43,515 bases of DNA from Azospirillum sp. B506 (lineage in GTDB: Bacteria > Pseudomonadota > Alphaproteobacteria > Azospirillales > Azospirillaceae). The notes beneath the pieces are model-generated. The model ran no database searches and was not told the DNA's origin. It was given only the letters and a program-made list of their open reading frames with translations. Of the stretch, positions 7,334 to 15,843 are shown piece by piece. The stretch is taken from positions 1 to 43,515 of the forward strand of contig NZ_BADK01000051.1 in assembly GCF_000333595.1 (NCBI RefSeq), given 5' to 3'. A program made the position numbers and the translations under genes. Positions within the stretch are counted from its first letter, which is position 1. Every line of letters starts with the position of its first letter.

Positions 7334-9019
7334 TCACGCAGCCCCATCCCGCCTGACCTCCTCCAGCACGCGGCGCAGTTCGCCGGGGTGCAGCGGCTTG
7401 TGCAGGAAGGCGCAGCCGCGGCGCTGGCCCTCCAGCAGGGATTCCGGTGCGGTCTCGCCGGTCAGCACCACCGCCGGGATGTCGGCCTTGAACAGCTTGC
7501 GGACTCGGTCGATCACGTCGAAGCCGGAGACCTTCCCGGGCAGGCGCAGGTCGGTCAGGATGGCGTCGGGCGGCCCCTCCAGCCCGTCCACCGCGGCGAA
7601 CACCTCGCGCATGTTGGACGCCGAGACGAAGGCGCAACCCCAGCTTTCCAGGGTCAGCAGCAGGCCGGACAGCACCATGCTGTCGTCGTCCACCACCAGG
7701 ATGCGCATGCCGTCGAGCGGCACGCCGGCGGTGGCGTGGTCAGCGGCGGTGGACGCGGCCGGAGCGTCGGCGGGCGCATCGTCCCCGTCCAGGCGATCGA
7801 CGGTGACGGCAAAGACCGAACCGCGGCCGGAGCGCGACTGCACATCGACCGGCGCGCTCAGCAGAACCGACAGCCGCCGCACGATGGCGAGGCCCAGCCC
7901 CAACCCGCGCGTGGCGTCGCGCGCCGGGTTGGTCAGCTGGTGGAACTCGTCGAAGATGACGTCCAGCTTGTCCTGGGGAATGCCGAAGCCGGTGTCCCAC
8001 ACCTCGATGCGCCATTGCCCGTCGCGCTTGCGCAGGCCCAGCAGGATGCCGCCGCGCTGGGTGTAGCGGATGGCATTGGCCAGCAGGTTGCGGACGATGC
8101 GGCCAAGCAGCACCGGGTCGCTGCGGGTCACCGCCCGGCACGCCACATGGACGCGCAGGCGCAGCCCCTTCTCCTCCGCCTGCGGGCGGAATTCATCGGC
8201 CAGCGAGTGCAGCAGCGTGTCGAGCGACACCGCCTGCATGTCGGCCTCGACCGTGCCGGCGTCCAGCGTGGAGATGTCCAGCAGCGCGTTCAGCAGCTGC
8301 TCCCCCGCGGTCATGGCGTTGGCCAGCATGCCGGCGGTGCGGGTCGCCCGGGGATTCCCCTCCACCTGGGTGGTCAGGGCGTCGAGGAACAGGCGCATCG
8401 CCTGGAAGGGCTGGCGCAGATCGTGGCTGGCCCGAGCCAGGAAGCGGGACCGCGCCGCGGTGGTGCGCGCCACCTCCGCCCGCATGGTCTCCGCCATCCG
8501 GGCGATGGCGCCGTCCAGCGTCGCCGAAGCCAGCACGCCGATCACCCGGCCGTCGACCAGCAGCGGGAACGCGCGCAGGCTCAACGGCGGATCGGTCCGC
8601 AGAACGATCCTCGCGTCTTCGGCCGGCGCGGCCGGACTCTCGCCGGTTCCCGTCCCATAGAGCGGGCGCAGCGCCTCGGCCACCGCGGGCCAGCCGCCGG
8701 ACAGCAGGATCGGGCCGCTTTCGTCGCGCGTGGCCGCGCGGGGGCGGTTCAGCAGCGTGGCAAGGGCCTCGTTGCAGCGGACGGCGGCCATCTCCGGCCC
8801 GCCGACCACCAGCATGGTCGGCACCGTTCCGGCCGCGCAGACACGCCGCGCATTCTCAAGGCACTCGCGATAGCGCAGATCGGTCGGAGACAGGGGGGTG
8901 GCCGAAGATCGGTGCATCGCGTGTGTGTCTCTTGCGTCGGTGTCTCTGGAGATCGGAGGCTCGTGGATGGGCTGGAGGCTGATCGCCATTGGAATCGGCA
9001 CCGGCACCGGAAGGACCAT
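7334..9019 (-). CDS. Hybrid sensor histidine kinase (PAS-like region, HisKA, HATPase, REC), CheS-like
   Basis: A cytoplasmic hybrid kinase of up to 561 residues that ends the chemosensory operon. Residues about 45-165 form a PAS-like sensor region, and 170-190 a coiled linker. The H-box is SHDLRQPF with His199. The N-box NLLANAIRYT (311-320), WDTGFGIPQD (341-350) and RGLGLGLAIV (371-380) define the ATPase. A C-terminal receiver has DDD (444-446) and phospho-acceptor Asp490 in LTDLRLPG. There are no membrane segments. The start is uncertain: ATGs at 9019, 8989 and 8917 all lack a strong ribosome site, and the first 34 residues are low-complexity. Its place after CheA, CheB and a receiver protein recalls CheS3 of Rhodospirillum centenum, where a hybrid kinase exchanges phosphate with CheA3; that comparison is inference. 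Confidence 0.85.
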   Translation of the reverse strand: MVLPVPVPIPMAISLQPIHEPPISRDTDARDTHAMHRSSATPLSPTDLRYRECLENARRVCAAGTVPTMLVVGGPEMAAVRCNEALATLLNRPRAATRDESGPILLSGGWPAVAEALRPLYGTGTGESPAAPAEDARIVLRTDPPLSLRAFPLLVDGRVIGVLASATLDGAIARMAETMRAEVARTTAARSRFLARASHDLRQPFQAMRLFLDALTTQVEGNPRATRTAGMLANAMTAGEQLLNALLDISTLDAGTVEADMQAVSLDTLLHSLADEFRPQAEEKGLRLRVHVACRAVTRSDPVLLGRIVRNLLANAIRYTQRGGILLGLRKRDGQWRIEVWDTGFGIPQDKLDVIFDEFHQLTNPARDATRGLGLGLAIVRRLSVLLSAPVDVQSRSGRGSVFAVTVDRLDGDDAPADAPAASTAADHATAGVPLDGMRILVVDDDSMVLSGLLLTLESWGCAFVSASNMREVFAAVDGLEGPPDAILTDLRLPGKVSGFDVIDRVRKLFKADIPAVVLTGETAPESLLEGQRRGCAFLHKPLHPGELRRVLEEVRRDGAA

Positions 9020-9096
9020 CGGACAGTTTCAAAAAGCCCGCAGAGAATAAACGGACAAGACGGCTTTAGAAATCACACGATGGCTCTACTCCCTTC

Positions 9097-9864
9097 CTAT
9101 GCGGAAAGTGCAACACGCGGCGAGCGGATAAGGTGATCCTCGACAAAGTATTTGCGGCGCAGAAGCGCCATCAGCCGGATCTTGAGCACATCCATCGTCT
9201 GCGCCTTTCCAACGAAATCGTCGGCGCCGGCGTTCAGGCTTGTCATCAACTGCTCCTCGTCATCCTGGCTGGTCAGAATGACGATCTGGAAGAACAGTCC
9301 ACGCTTGCGCCGGAATCTGTCGAATCTTTCGCAAAGCTGGGTTCCGCTGGTCCCCGGCATGACGAGATCGAGGATGACGCAGTCCAGCGCGCCCCCGGCA
9401 AGCGCCGCCACCGCCTCGTCGGCGTTGCGGGCGGCGGTGACGGTGCAGCCCTCCTGCTCCAGCTCGGCGCGCAGGAACTCGCGGTAGGTGGCGCTGTCGT
9501 CGACGATCAGGATGCGGGCGCGGCGGAAGATCTCCGTCGCCGTGGGCGGGGCGCTGCGCCGCTCGATCAGCGCGCAGGCGGACTCCACCACCGCCTTGGG
9601 GTCGGCGGGGTCGTGCTCCCCCGCGCCGCGACCGAGCACGATGACGGCAGCATCGGTGCGGGCGCGCAGCTCGGCCAGACCGGTGGGCCCGGCGAGTTCA
9701 CCCTCGACGATCAGCAGATCCGGCGTCCTGCCTGCGACCTCCGCCAGGGCGGGATCGACGCCGTCGACGCAGACGGTCTCCACGCCGCGCTCCTCCAGCA
9801 GCAGCTTCAGCAGAAGCCCCTGCGTCTGGGATCCCATGACAACCAAGGTGCGGAGTCCGTTCAT
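9097..9864 (-). CDS. Double-receiver response regulator (degenerate REC plus canonical REC)
   Basis: A 255-residue protein with two receiver modules and no output domain. The first (1-100) has lost its acidic pocket, and the acceptor position reads LLIVEGEL with Glu54 instead of Asp. The second (116-235) is intact: LIVDDS (119-124), Asp166 in ILDLVMPG, the Thr/Ser switch in LTSQDD and Lys220 in DFVGK. The start overlaps the cheB stop by 4 bases (ATGA), so the two genes are translationally coupled. It occupies the place that WspR (a GGDEF protein) takes in Wsp operons, but it lacks GGDEF. It is probably a CheY-like phosphate sink or an allosteric partner of the downstream hybrid kinase. Confidence 0.85.
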   Translation of the reverse strand: MNGLRTLVVMGSQTQGLLLKLLLEERGVETVCVDGVDPALAEVAGRTPDLLIVEGELAGPTGLAELRARTDAAVIVLGRGAGEHDPADPKAVVESACALIERRSAPPTATEIFRRARILIVDDSATYREFLRAELEQEGCTVTAARNADEAVAALAGGALDCVILDLVMPGTSGTQLCERFDRFRRKRGLFFQIVILTSQDDEEQLMTSLNAGADDFVGKAQTMDVLKIRLMALLRRKYFVEDHLIRSPRVALSA

Positions 9865-11027
9865 GACGCCATCTTATCGTCGGAGGTCAGTTGCAGCAGC
9901 CGTCCGGCCAGCCGGTCGAGCGGCAGTTCCTCAACAGCACCGCCCAGCCGCACCGCGGTGCCCGGCATGCTGTGGATCACCGCCGTGGAGGCGTGTTCGG
10001 CAATGGTGTAGGCGCCGGTCCGGTGCATCTCCACCAGACCTCTGGCGCCGTCCTCTCCCATGCCGGTCAGCAGAACGCCGATACCGGCGGCGCCATAGGC
10101 GCGCGCCATCGACTGGAACAGAACCTCACCCGACGGTCGCTGGCCGCACACCACCGGATCGGCCGACAGGCGCAGCGTCGCGCCGTCCACCAGCAGATGC
10201 CGATCGCCCGGCGCCACATAGACCGTGGCGGGACGCGGGGGCAGCCCGGCCTCCGCCAACCGCACCGGCAGCGCCGAGACGGTGCCGAGCCAGCTGGCAA
10301 AGCCGGCCATGAAGGGGGCACCCATATGCTGGACCACGAAGACCGGCATCGGGAAGTCGGTCGGCATGTCCTTCAGGATCTTCGCCAGCGCCGCCGGCCC
10401 GCCGGTGGAGGCGACGAGGCCGACGGCGCGGAAGCGCCGGACATTCCCGTCGGACGCCACCGCCGCCGCCGGCAGCCGGCCATCCTGGGCCGGCATGTCG
10501 CCGGCGGGCATCGCGGCTGTGGATTTGGCGCCGCGGGCGGAGATGCGGTGGCGGATCACCTTCACCTGGCTCATGATGACCAGCTGGGTGCAGAGATGGT
10601 GCGCGACGGTCTGGTAGTCGGCGCGCGCCATGCTGCCCGGCTTCTCCACCACCGCCAGCGCGCCGGCCTGCAGCGCCCGCATCGGAATGTCGAGGTCGCG
10701 CACGTCCGACGCCACCACCACGATCGGCAGCGGGTTCTGCCGCATGATGCGGCTGGTCACCTCGAACCCGTCGATGCCCGGCAGGCGGATGTCGAGCGAC
10801 ACCACGTCGGGAACGGTGCGGTCGATCATGCGCAGCGCCTGCTCGCCGCTGGAGGCGATGCCCGCCACCTCCAGCCGCGGGTCGGCGCCGATGACATGGC
10901 TCAGCAGCTGCTGGATGACCGGGCTGTCCTCGACCACCAGCACACGGATGCGCCTGGCGGCGGTGATGGGGGCGCCGGTGATGGGGGAGCCGGTGGCGGG
11001 GAAGCCGGCTTTCTCCACCCCGCTCAC
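9861..11027 (-). CDS. cheB: CheB protein-glutamate methylesterase
   Basis: CheB removes methyl groups from (and deamidates) chemoreceptor glutamates as the adaptation arm of the array. The receiver domain covers residues 27-140, with VEDSP (32-36) and phospho-acceptor Asp79. A linker of about 60 residues follows. The esterase domain (about 200-385) has the catalytic triad Ser208 (VASTGGP), His235 (VVQHMG) and Asp327 (GMGEDG). The length of 388 is usual. It overlaps cheA by 4 bases upstream and the double-receiver gene by 4 bases downstream, so it is tightly coupled. The first 25 residues are a low-complexity extension; a later start near residue 24 cannot be excluded. Confidence 0.95.
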   Translation of the reverse strand: MSGVEKAGFPATGSPITGAPITAARRIRVLVVEDSPVIQQLLSHVIGADPRLEVAGIASSGEQALRMIDRTVPDVVSLDIRLPGIDGFEVTSRIMRQNPLPIVVVASDVRDLDIPMRALQAGALAVVEKPGSMARADYQTVAHHLCTQLVIMSQVKVIRHRISARGAKSTAAMPAGDMPAQDGRLPAAAVASDGNVRRFRAVGLVASTGGPAALAKILKDMPTDFPMPVFVVQHMGAPFMAGFASWLGTVSALPVRLAEAGLPPRPATVYVAPGDRHLLVDGATLRLSADPVVCGQRPSGEVLFQSMARAYGAAGIGVLLTGMGEDGARGLVEMHRTGAYTIAEHASTAVIHSMPGTAVRLGGAVEELPLDRLAGRLLQLTSDDKMAS

Positions 11028-13249
11028 AGCAGCCGCCGGATGCCGGCCAGAAGCTCGTTCTGGTCGAAGCGGGTCTTGACGATGTAGGCGTCGGCGCCCA
11101 GCCGCAGGCCGCGCTCGCGGTCCTCGTCGCTGGCGCGCGAGGTGACGAGGATCACCGGGATCTCGGCAAGCCGCTTGTCCGCCTTCACCGCCTGCAACAG
11201 GGCGAAGCCGTCCATCCGGGGCATCTCGACGTCGCTGATGATCAGGCCAACCTCCATCCCTTCCGACAGGCGCTCCAGGGCCTCGCGCCCGTCCACGCAG
11301 AGTGTCACCCGATAACCATGGGCTTCGAGGATGCTCTTTTCCAGCGTGCGGGTGGTGATGCTGTCATCGACAACCAGGATATGCGCCCGGGCAGGGGTAG
11401 CCTCTTCCGCCGGGCGGGCCGGGGGCGGCAGGGTGCTGCCGGGCAGCGGCATCAGGCCGGGGATGTTGAGCACCAGCGCCGGCCCGCCATCGTCCATCAG
11501 CACCGTGCCGAGATAGCGGCCGGCATCGAGACCGGTCTCCTCCGCCGCCGTCACCACCGTCTCGCGCGTGGCGACGAAGCGGTCGACGGCCAGCGCCAGC
11601 CGCCGGTCCGCCGCCCGCACCACCACCAGGGCCAGCCCGCGTTCGGCCGGGGGAACCACCGGCGCCTCCATGCCCAGCAGGGCGGCGAGCGAGGTGACGG
11701 GAATTTCCTCCTCGCCGATGCGGATCATCGGCGTCCCGACGCCGGAGAACAGCGTCCCGGCGGCGGCGGTGCGCAGCCGGACCACGTCGGCGGACGGGAT
11801 CGCCAGGATCTGGTCCTGCACGGCGACGAAGACCAGACGCTGGCTCAGCAGGCTCAGCGGCACCTCGATGGTAACGGCGGTGCCGCCGCCTGGGCCGTCG
11901 GCGATGGTCAGGTTGCCCTGCAGCCGTTCCACCTCCCGCCGCGCGATGGCGAGGCCCATGCCGCGCCCGGCCAGCTCGGTGGTGTGGGAGGCGGTGGAGA
12001 AGCCGGGGTGGAACAGGAACTCGGTCAGCCGCTCCAGCGGCATCTCCCCGGCGGTGGACAGCTCGTCGGCATCGATCAGGCCGCGTTCGCCCGCCTTGCG
12101 CAGGATCGCCGCGCGGTCCAGCCCGCGGCCGTCATCCTCGATGCGCAGACGCAGGCGCGCCCCCTCCACCGAGGCGGCGATGGTGACGCGCGCCGCCGGC
12201 CGCTTGCCCAGCGCCAGCCGTTCCGCCGGTGTTTCGATGCCGTGGCTGATGGCGTTGCGGGCGATGTGCAGGATCGGGTCCTTCAGCCGTTGCAGGACGG
12301 TGCGGTCGGCCTCCACCTCCAGCCCGCGGACATCGACCTCGACCTCCTTTCCCTCGGCCCGGCTGATGTCGCGGATCATGCGGCCGAGGCCGCTCAGCTG
12401 GTTCTCCGCCGGCAGCATGCGCAGACGCCGCATGTCCTGCTGGAGGCTGCCGCCCCAGCGCCGCATCGACCACAGGAGACGGTCATGGCTGCGATGCGCG
12501 GAATCGAGCGCACCGCCCAGCGCGCGGAAGCGGCGCTCGAACGCCATCAGGGCGGGCAGCGCGCCGCGGCCCTCCAGCGCGCCGGCCCCCATCTCCCCCA
12601 CTGCGTCCCGTCCGATCTGGACCCGCAGATGGCGCCATGCCCGGTCGAGCGCCCGCCATTCCTGGCGCATCTTGCGGAGCTGCTCGCCAAGCCCGGCCTG
12701 CGCCTCCACCTCCGGCAACAGGGCAGAGGCGGTCTCGGACAGGCGCTCCAGCCCCTGTGCCGCGATGCGGACCAGGGCTGCGGAGTCGGCGTCGCCCCCC
12801 CGCTCGCGCATGGGGCGGCGGTCCGCGGGGCTGGCGGCGGGAGAGATGGCGGGAGGAGCGACTGAACCGGCGCGTCCACCGGCCAGGGCGTCGAGATCGG
12901 CAAGCACGCCGGCCGTTTCGACCCCGCCGCCACCCTGGAGCGACCAGGCGACCAGATCCTCGATGGCATCCAGCGCCCGGCGGACCACGCCGACGCTGGC
13001 GGCATCCAGGGGGATCTCGCCCTTCTGCACCGCGATGAAGGCGGCTTCCAGCCGGTGGGAGATCGCCTCCACCTCCGGCAGGTCGACGGCGCGGGCGGCG
13101 CCCTTCAGGCTGTGCGCGCGCCGGTGGATGTCGACGAGGTCCGGCGCATCGCCGCTCGCCTCCGCCTCGCGCAGCGCGGTGCGGATGGCGGAGAGATGCT
13201 CCTTGTGCTCCAGGTCGAAGGCGGCGAGCAGGCGCTGACGGATGTCCAT
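11024..13249 (-). CDS. cheA: Hybrid chemotaxis kinase CheA with C-terminal receiver (WspE/CheA3 type)
   Basis: This is the central kinase of the array, 741 residues from the ATG at 13249; an upstream frame to 13291 adds no conserved sequence. Order: HPT domain with phospho-accepting His46 in RRAHSLKG; a long linker; a dimerisation/ATPase region with the N-box HIARNAISHGIE (328-339), EDDGRGLD (371-378) and GRGMGLAIAR (428-437); a CheW-like regulatory domain (about 465-600); and a receiver at about 622-741 with VVDDS (626-630), Asp673 (ISDVEMP) and Lys725. There is no separate CheY-binding P2 domain visible. A fused receiver is typical of Wsp-like and Che3-like systems rather than flagellar ones. 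Stop and start overlap with cheB (ATGA). Confidence 0.93.
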   Translation of the reverse strand: MDIRQRLLAAFDLEHKEHLSAIRTALREAEASGDAPDLVDIHRRAHSLKGAARAVDLPEVEAISHRLEAAFIAVQKGEIPLDAASVGVVRRALDAIEDLVAWSLQGGGGVETAGVLADLDALAGGRAGSVAPPAISPAASPADRRPMRERGGDADSAALVRIAAQGLERLSETASALLPEVEAQAGLGEQLRKMRQEWRALDRAWRHLRVQIGRDAVGEMGAGALEGRGALPALMAFERRFRALGGALDSAHRSHDRLLWSMRRWGGSLQQDMRRLRMLPAENQLSGLGRMIRDISRAEGKEVEVDVRGLEVEADRTVLQRLKDPILHIARNAISHGIETPAERLALGKRPAARVTIAASVEGARLRLRIEDDGRGLDRAAILRKAGERGLIDADELSTAGEMPLERLTEFLFHPGFSTASHTTELAGRGMGLAIARREVERLQGNLTIADGPGGGTAVTIEVPLSLLSQRLVFVAVQDQILAIPSADVVRLRTAAAGTLFSGVGTPMIRIGEEEIPVTSLAALLGMEAPVVPPAERGLALVVVRAADRRLALAVDRFVATRETVVTAAEETGLDAGRYLGTVLMDDGGPALVLNIPGLMPLPGSTLPPPARPAEEATPARAHILVVDDSITTRTLEKSILEAHGYRVTLCVDGREALERLSEGMEVGLIISDVEMPRMDGFALLQAVKADKRLAEIPVILVTSRASDEDRERGLRLGADAYIVKTRFDQNELLAGIRRLL

Positions 13250-13280
13250 CAGGGGCCACTCCTGCCCGATGGCGAGTCCC

Positions 13281-13335
13281 TCTCTCCCCATCCCTCTCCC
13301 CGGGGGGGAGAGGGGGAGTGGGAGGGGCGAGAGAA
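13281..13335. repeat. C/G-tract inverted repeat between MCP and cheA
   Basis: A perfect 10-bp inverted repeat, CCCTCTCCCC (13292-13301) and GGGGAGAGGG (13305-13314), has a 3-base centre. It is embedded in a longer imperfect palindrome of CTCTC and GAGAG blocks. It lies between the stop of the MCP gene (13356) and the start of cheA (13249). Such C/G tracts often occur as dispersed intergenic repeats in this group. It may reduce read-through between receptor and kinase genes. Confidence 0.55.
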
Positions 13336-13355
13336 GACAAGCCGCATCATCCGCA

Positions 13356-15044
13356 TCACACCCGGTAGTTCCGCACCGCCTCGACCAGACCCTGGCCGAG
13401 GTTGTTCAGGTTGGCGGCCGCCCCCTCCAGCTGGCGGGTGCCGGCGGCGGTCTGGCTGCTGGCCTCGCGGATGTTCTGCAACGCCTGGATCACCTGCTCC
13501 AGGCCGATCTGCTGCTGGTTGGTGCCGGCGACGATCTGCTGGAAGGCCAGCACGCTCTCCTGGATGTTCTCCGCCATGGTGCGGATGGTGGATTGGGTGG
13601 CGTCGGTCTGGCGCTTGCCGGCGGCGACGCGCTTCACCGCCTCCTCCGTCAGCATGACCGAGGCGTTGATGCCGTGCTGGATCTCCGACAGGTTGGAGCG
13701 GACCTGGGCGGTCGCCTCCTTCGACTGGTCGGCCAGGCTCTTGATCTCGCCGGCGACGATGGAGAAGGTGCGGCCATGCTCGCCGGCCGCCGCCGCCTCG
13801 ATGGCGGCGTTCAGCGCCAGCAGATGGCAGCGCTCGGCGATGTCGTTCACCGTCACGATGATCTCGCCGATCGCCTGGGTACGTTCGGACAGCATGACGA
13901 TGTTCTCGGCCACCGCCTCCGCCTGGTCGCGGATGGCGTCCATCGCCTGGATGGTGTCGTCCACCGCCTTCATGCCGGAATGGCTGGAGACCGCCACCGT
14001 CTGGGCGCCATGGGCGACGTCCTGGGCGCGGCGGTTGATCTGGGCGCCGGACTCGGTGATCTCCGACAGGGTCGCCGTGGTCTGCTCCACCGCCGCCAGC
14101 TGTTCGGCGACGCTGGCCGACTGCTGCTGGGTGGACGCGCGGATCTGGGCGGTGGCGGCGTGGACGCTCTCTGCGGTTTCGCGTGTGGTGCGGGCCATCG
14201 ACTTCAACCGGCCGGCCATCTCGTTCAGATGCTGGCCGAGGACGGCGAGTTCGTCCTTGCCGGCGATCATGATCTCCTGCGTCAGGTCGCCATGCCCGAC
14301 CTTGGTGACGAAGTCGATGGCGCGGCCGAGCCGGCGGGTGATGGAGCTGCCGATCAGATAGGCCACCCCGACCGCGATCAGGAAGACGACGACCAGCGCT
14401 ATGATCGAGGACTGGATGGCGGAGTTGTAGATCGCCCGGATGTCGTCGCGGCCGGCGGCGGTCAGATGGTCGATGGCGGTCTGGGCGGCGTCGATGCGCT
14501 GCTCCATCACCTTGCGCAGCTCGTCCACCCGCTGGCGGCGTTGCAGCGCGTCGCCGATCTGGTTGCGCTCCAGCATCGTGTAGATGGTCCGCGCCTCGTC
14601 CCCCACCGCGCCGATGGCGCGGTTCATCTCGGTCACCGAGCTGTCGAGTTCGACCCACCCCTTGCGGCGGCTGTCGGTCACACTGTTCGCCGAGCGTTCG
14701 GCGACCATCGAGCGCAGCTTGCCCAGCGTTTCACGCAGCTTGGCGCCAACATCGTCATAATGGCTGCGCAGCGGGGCCATGATCGACGGGATGTCGGCAA
14801 TGCGCCCTTCGGCATTGGCGACGGTCACCGCGTTCAGCGCCGTTTCGCGCGTGCTGCGAAGCTCGGCCTGATAATTGCCGACCGCCGTCACCATGTCGGC
14901 CGCCTCGGTGTCATAGCTGGACACCGCCATGATGACCGACAGCGCGTCGGAAAAGCGCGACATCTGATAGAGCGCCAGCAGCGCAGTCAGGACACACACC
15001 ACGCCGAATCCCAGGACCAGCTTGTGCGCGACTTTCATGTTCAT
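13356..15044 (-). CDS. Methyl-accepting chemotaxis protein (membrane receptor)
   Basis: A 562-residue receptor with TM1 at about 8-28, a periplasmic helical sensor of about 180 residues (29-208; likely a four-helix bundle), TM2 at about 212-232, a HAMP domain (about 233-290) and a long signalling coiled coil. The hairpin tip reads LLALNAAIEAAAAGEHGR. The usual EAARAGE arginine is Ala, and the preceding DQTNLLA is ERCHLLA, so the CheA/CheW contact surface is slightly divergent. The receptor lies inside the chemosensory operon, 64 bases after the CheW-like gene, and presumably feeds this array specifically. No ligand can be predicted. Confidence 0.93.
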   Translation of the reverse strand: MNMKVAHKLVLGFGVVCVLTALLALYQMSRFSDALSVIMAVSSYDTEAADMVTAVGNYQAELRSTRETALNAVTVANAEGRIADIPSIMAPLRSHYDDVGAKLRETLGKLRSMVAERSANSVTDSRRKGWVELDSSVTEMNRAIGAVGDEARTIYTMLERNQIGDALQRRQRVDELRKVMEQRIDAAQTAIDHLTAAGRDDIRAIYNSAIQSSIIALVVVFLIAVGVAYLIGSSITRRLGRAIDFVTKVGHGDLTQEIMIAGKDELAVLGQHLNEMAGRLKSMARTTRETAESVHAATAQIRASTQQQSASVAEQLAAVEQTTATLSEITESGAQINRRAQDVAHGAQTVAVSSHSGMKAVDDTIQAMDAIRDQAEAVAENIVMLSERTQAIGEIIVTVNDIAERCHLLALNAAIEAAAAGEHGRTFSIVAGEIKSLADQSKEATAQVRSNLSEIQHGINASVMLTEEAVKRVAAGKRQTDATQSTIRTMAENIQESVLAFQQIVAGTNQQQIGLEQVIQALQNIREASSQTAAGTRQLEGAAANLNNLGQGLVEAVRNYRV

Positions 15045-15108
15045 TCTTGTGCTCCGGCCCCGGATGGCTCTTGGGTTGGATCGGCTGTTCAGGTGGATCG
15101 GTCGGTCT

Positions 15109-15843
15109 TCAGCTCGTCACGACGTCGAGCAGGGCGGCCATGTCGAGGATCGCCATGCGGTCGGCGGTGATCGCCCGGACCAGCGGCCCGGCCTCCGCCG
15201 GGACGGAGGCGTGCGGCACCGCGACGTCGGCCACCCGCTCCACCTCGCGCAGGCGCAGGGCGGCAGGACGGATGGAGCCGGGGCCGGCACCGGTGCGCAG
15301 CACGATGGCATAGCCGGGCTGGTCGGCTTCGGCGCTGCCGGCCGCCCCCCGCGCGGCAGGCCCGTTGCACAGCCGGTCGAGATCGAACAGACGCATCACC
15401 CGGCCGGCGACGGCGATCACCCCCAGGACGGCAGGCGGCGCCCCCGGCACGCGGGCCAGTCGCGGCATCGGCACGATGTGGCCGAGATGGCGCAGTTCCA
15501 ACCCATAGAGCGTCTCCGCTCCGCGCGCCACCAGCATGGCGGTGCCGATGCGCTCCTGGTCGTCGAGATGCGGGGTCTCGGCCAGCTCCTCCGCCCGGCG
15601 GGCCAGCATGGCATCGGCCCAGGGACCGCGGCCGGCGAAGGTCGCCTCCAGGGCCTCGGCACGCTGCGACAGCTTTTCGTGAACCGCCTCCCAGTCGATG
15701 GACGCGCGGGCGGAATCGCCGCCCGGCGCCGCGCTGTCGAGCGCGACGCGCAGAGGAGCAGCCAGCAGGGGGGCGGCGGCCGGCAGAGGAGCGGCACCGT
15801 GCGGGGCGTCCCCGGAGCCTGCGCCGGCAAGCGTGTCGTCCAT
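15109..15843 (-). CDS. CheW-like coupling protein (WspD position)
   Basis: A 244-residue scaffold protein. The first about 85 residues are Ala/Pro-rich, then charged and helical (IDWEAVHEKLSQRAEALE). A CheW fold runs from about 100 to 244, with GTAMLVARGAETLYGLELRHL, then VPGAPPAVLGVIAVAGRVMRLFDL in the region that normally contacts receptor and kinase. The N-terminal helical extension is shared with WspD-type proteins. Its start codon shares one base with the cheR stop (TGATG), which indicates translational coupling. It is the second CheW of the operon and probably sets array composition differently from the first. Confidence 0.85.
   Translation of the reverse strand: MDDTLAGAGSGDAPHGAAPLPAAAPLLAAPLRVALDSAAPGGDSARASIDWEAVHEKLSQRAEALEATFAGRGPWADAMLARRAEELAETPHLDDQERIGTAMLVARGAETLYGLELRHLGHIVPMPRLARVPGAPPAVLGVIAVAGRVMRLFDLDRLCNGPAARGAAGSAEADQPGYAIVLRTGAGPGSIRPAALRLREVERVADVAVPHASVPAEAGPLVRAITADRMAILDMAALLDVVTS

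Noticed and set aside
7027-7347. Possible small gene on the minus strand upstream of the toxin-like gene
   Set aside because: No ribosome site or recognisable domain, mixed base composition across it, and it overlaps the end of the chemosensory operon.
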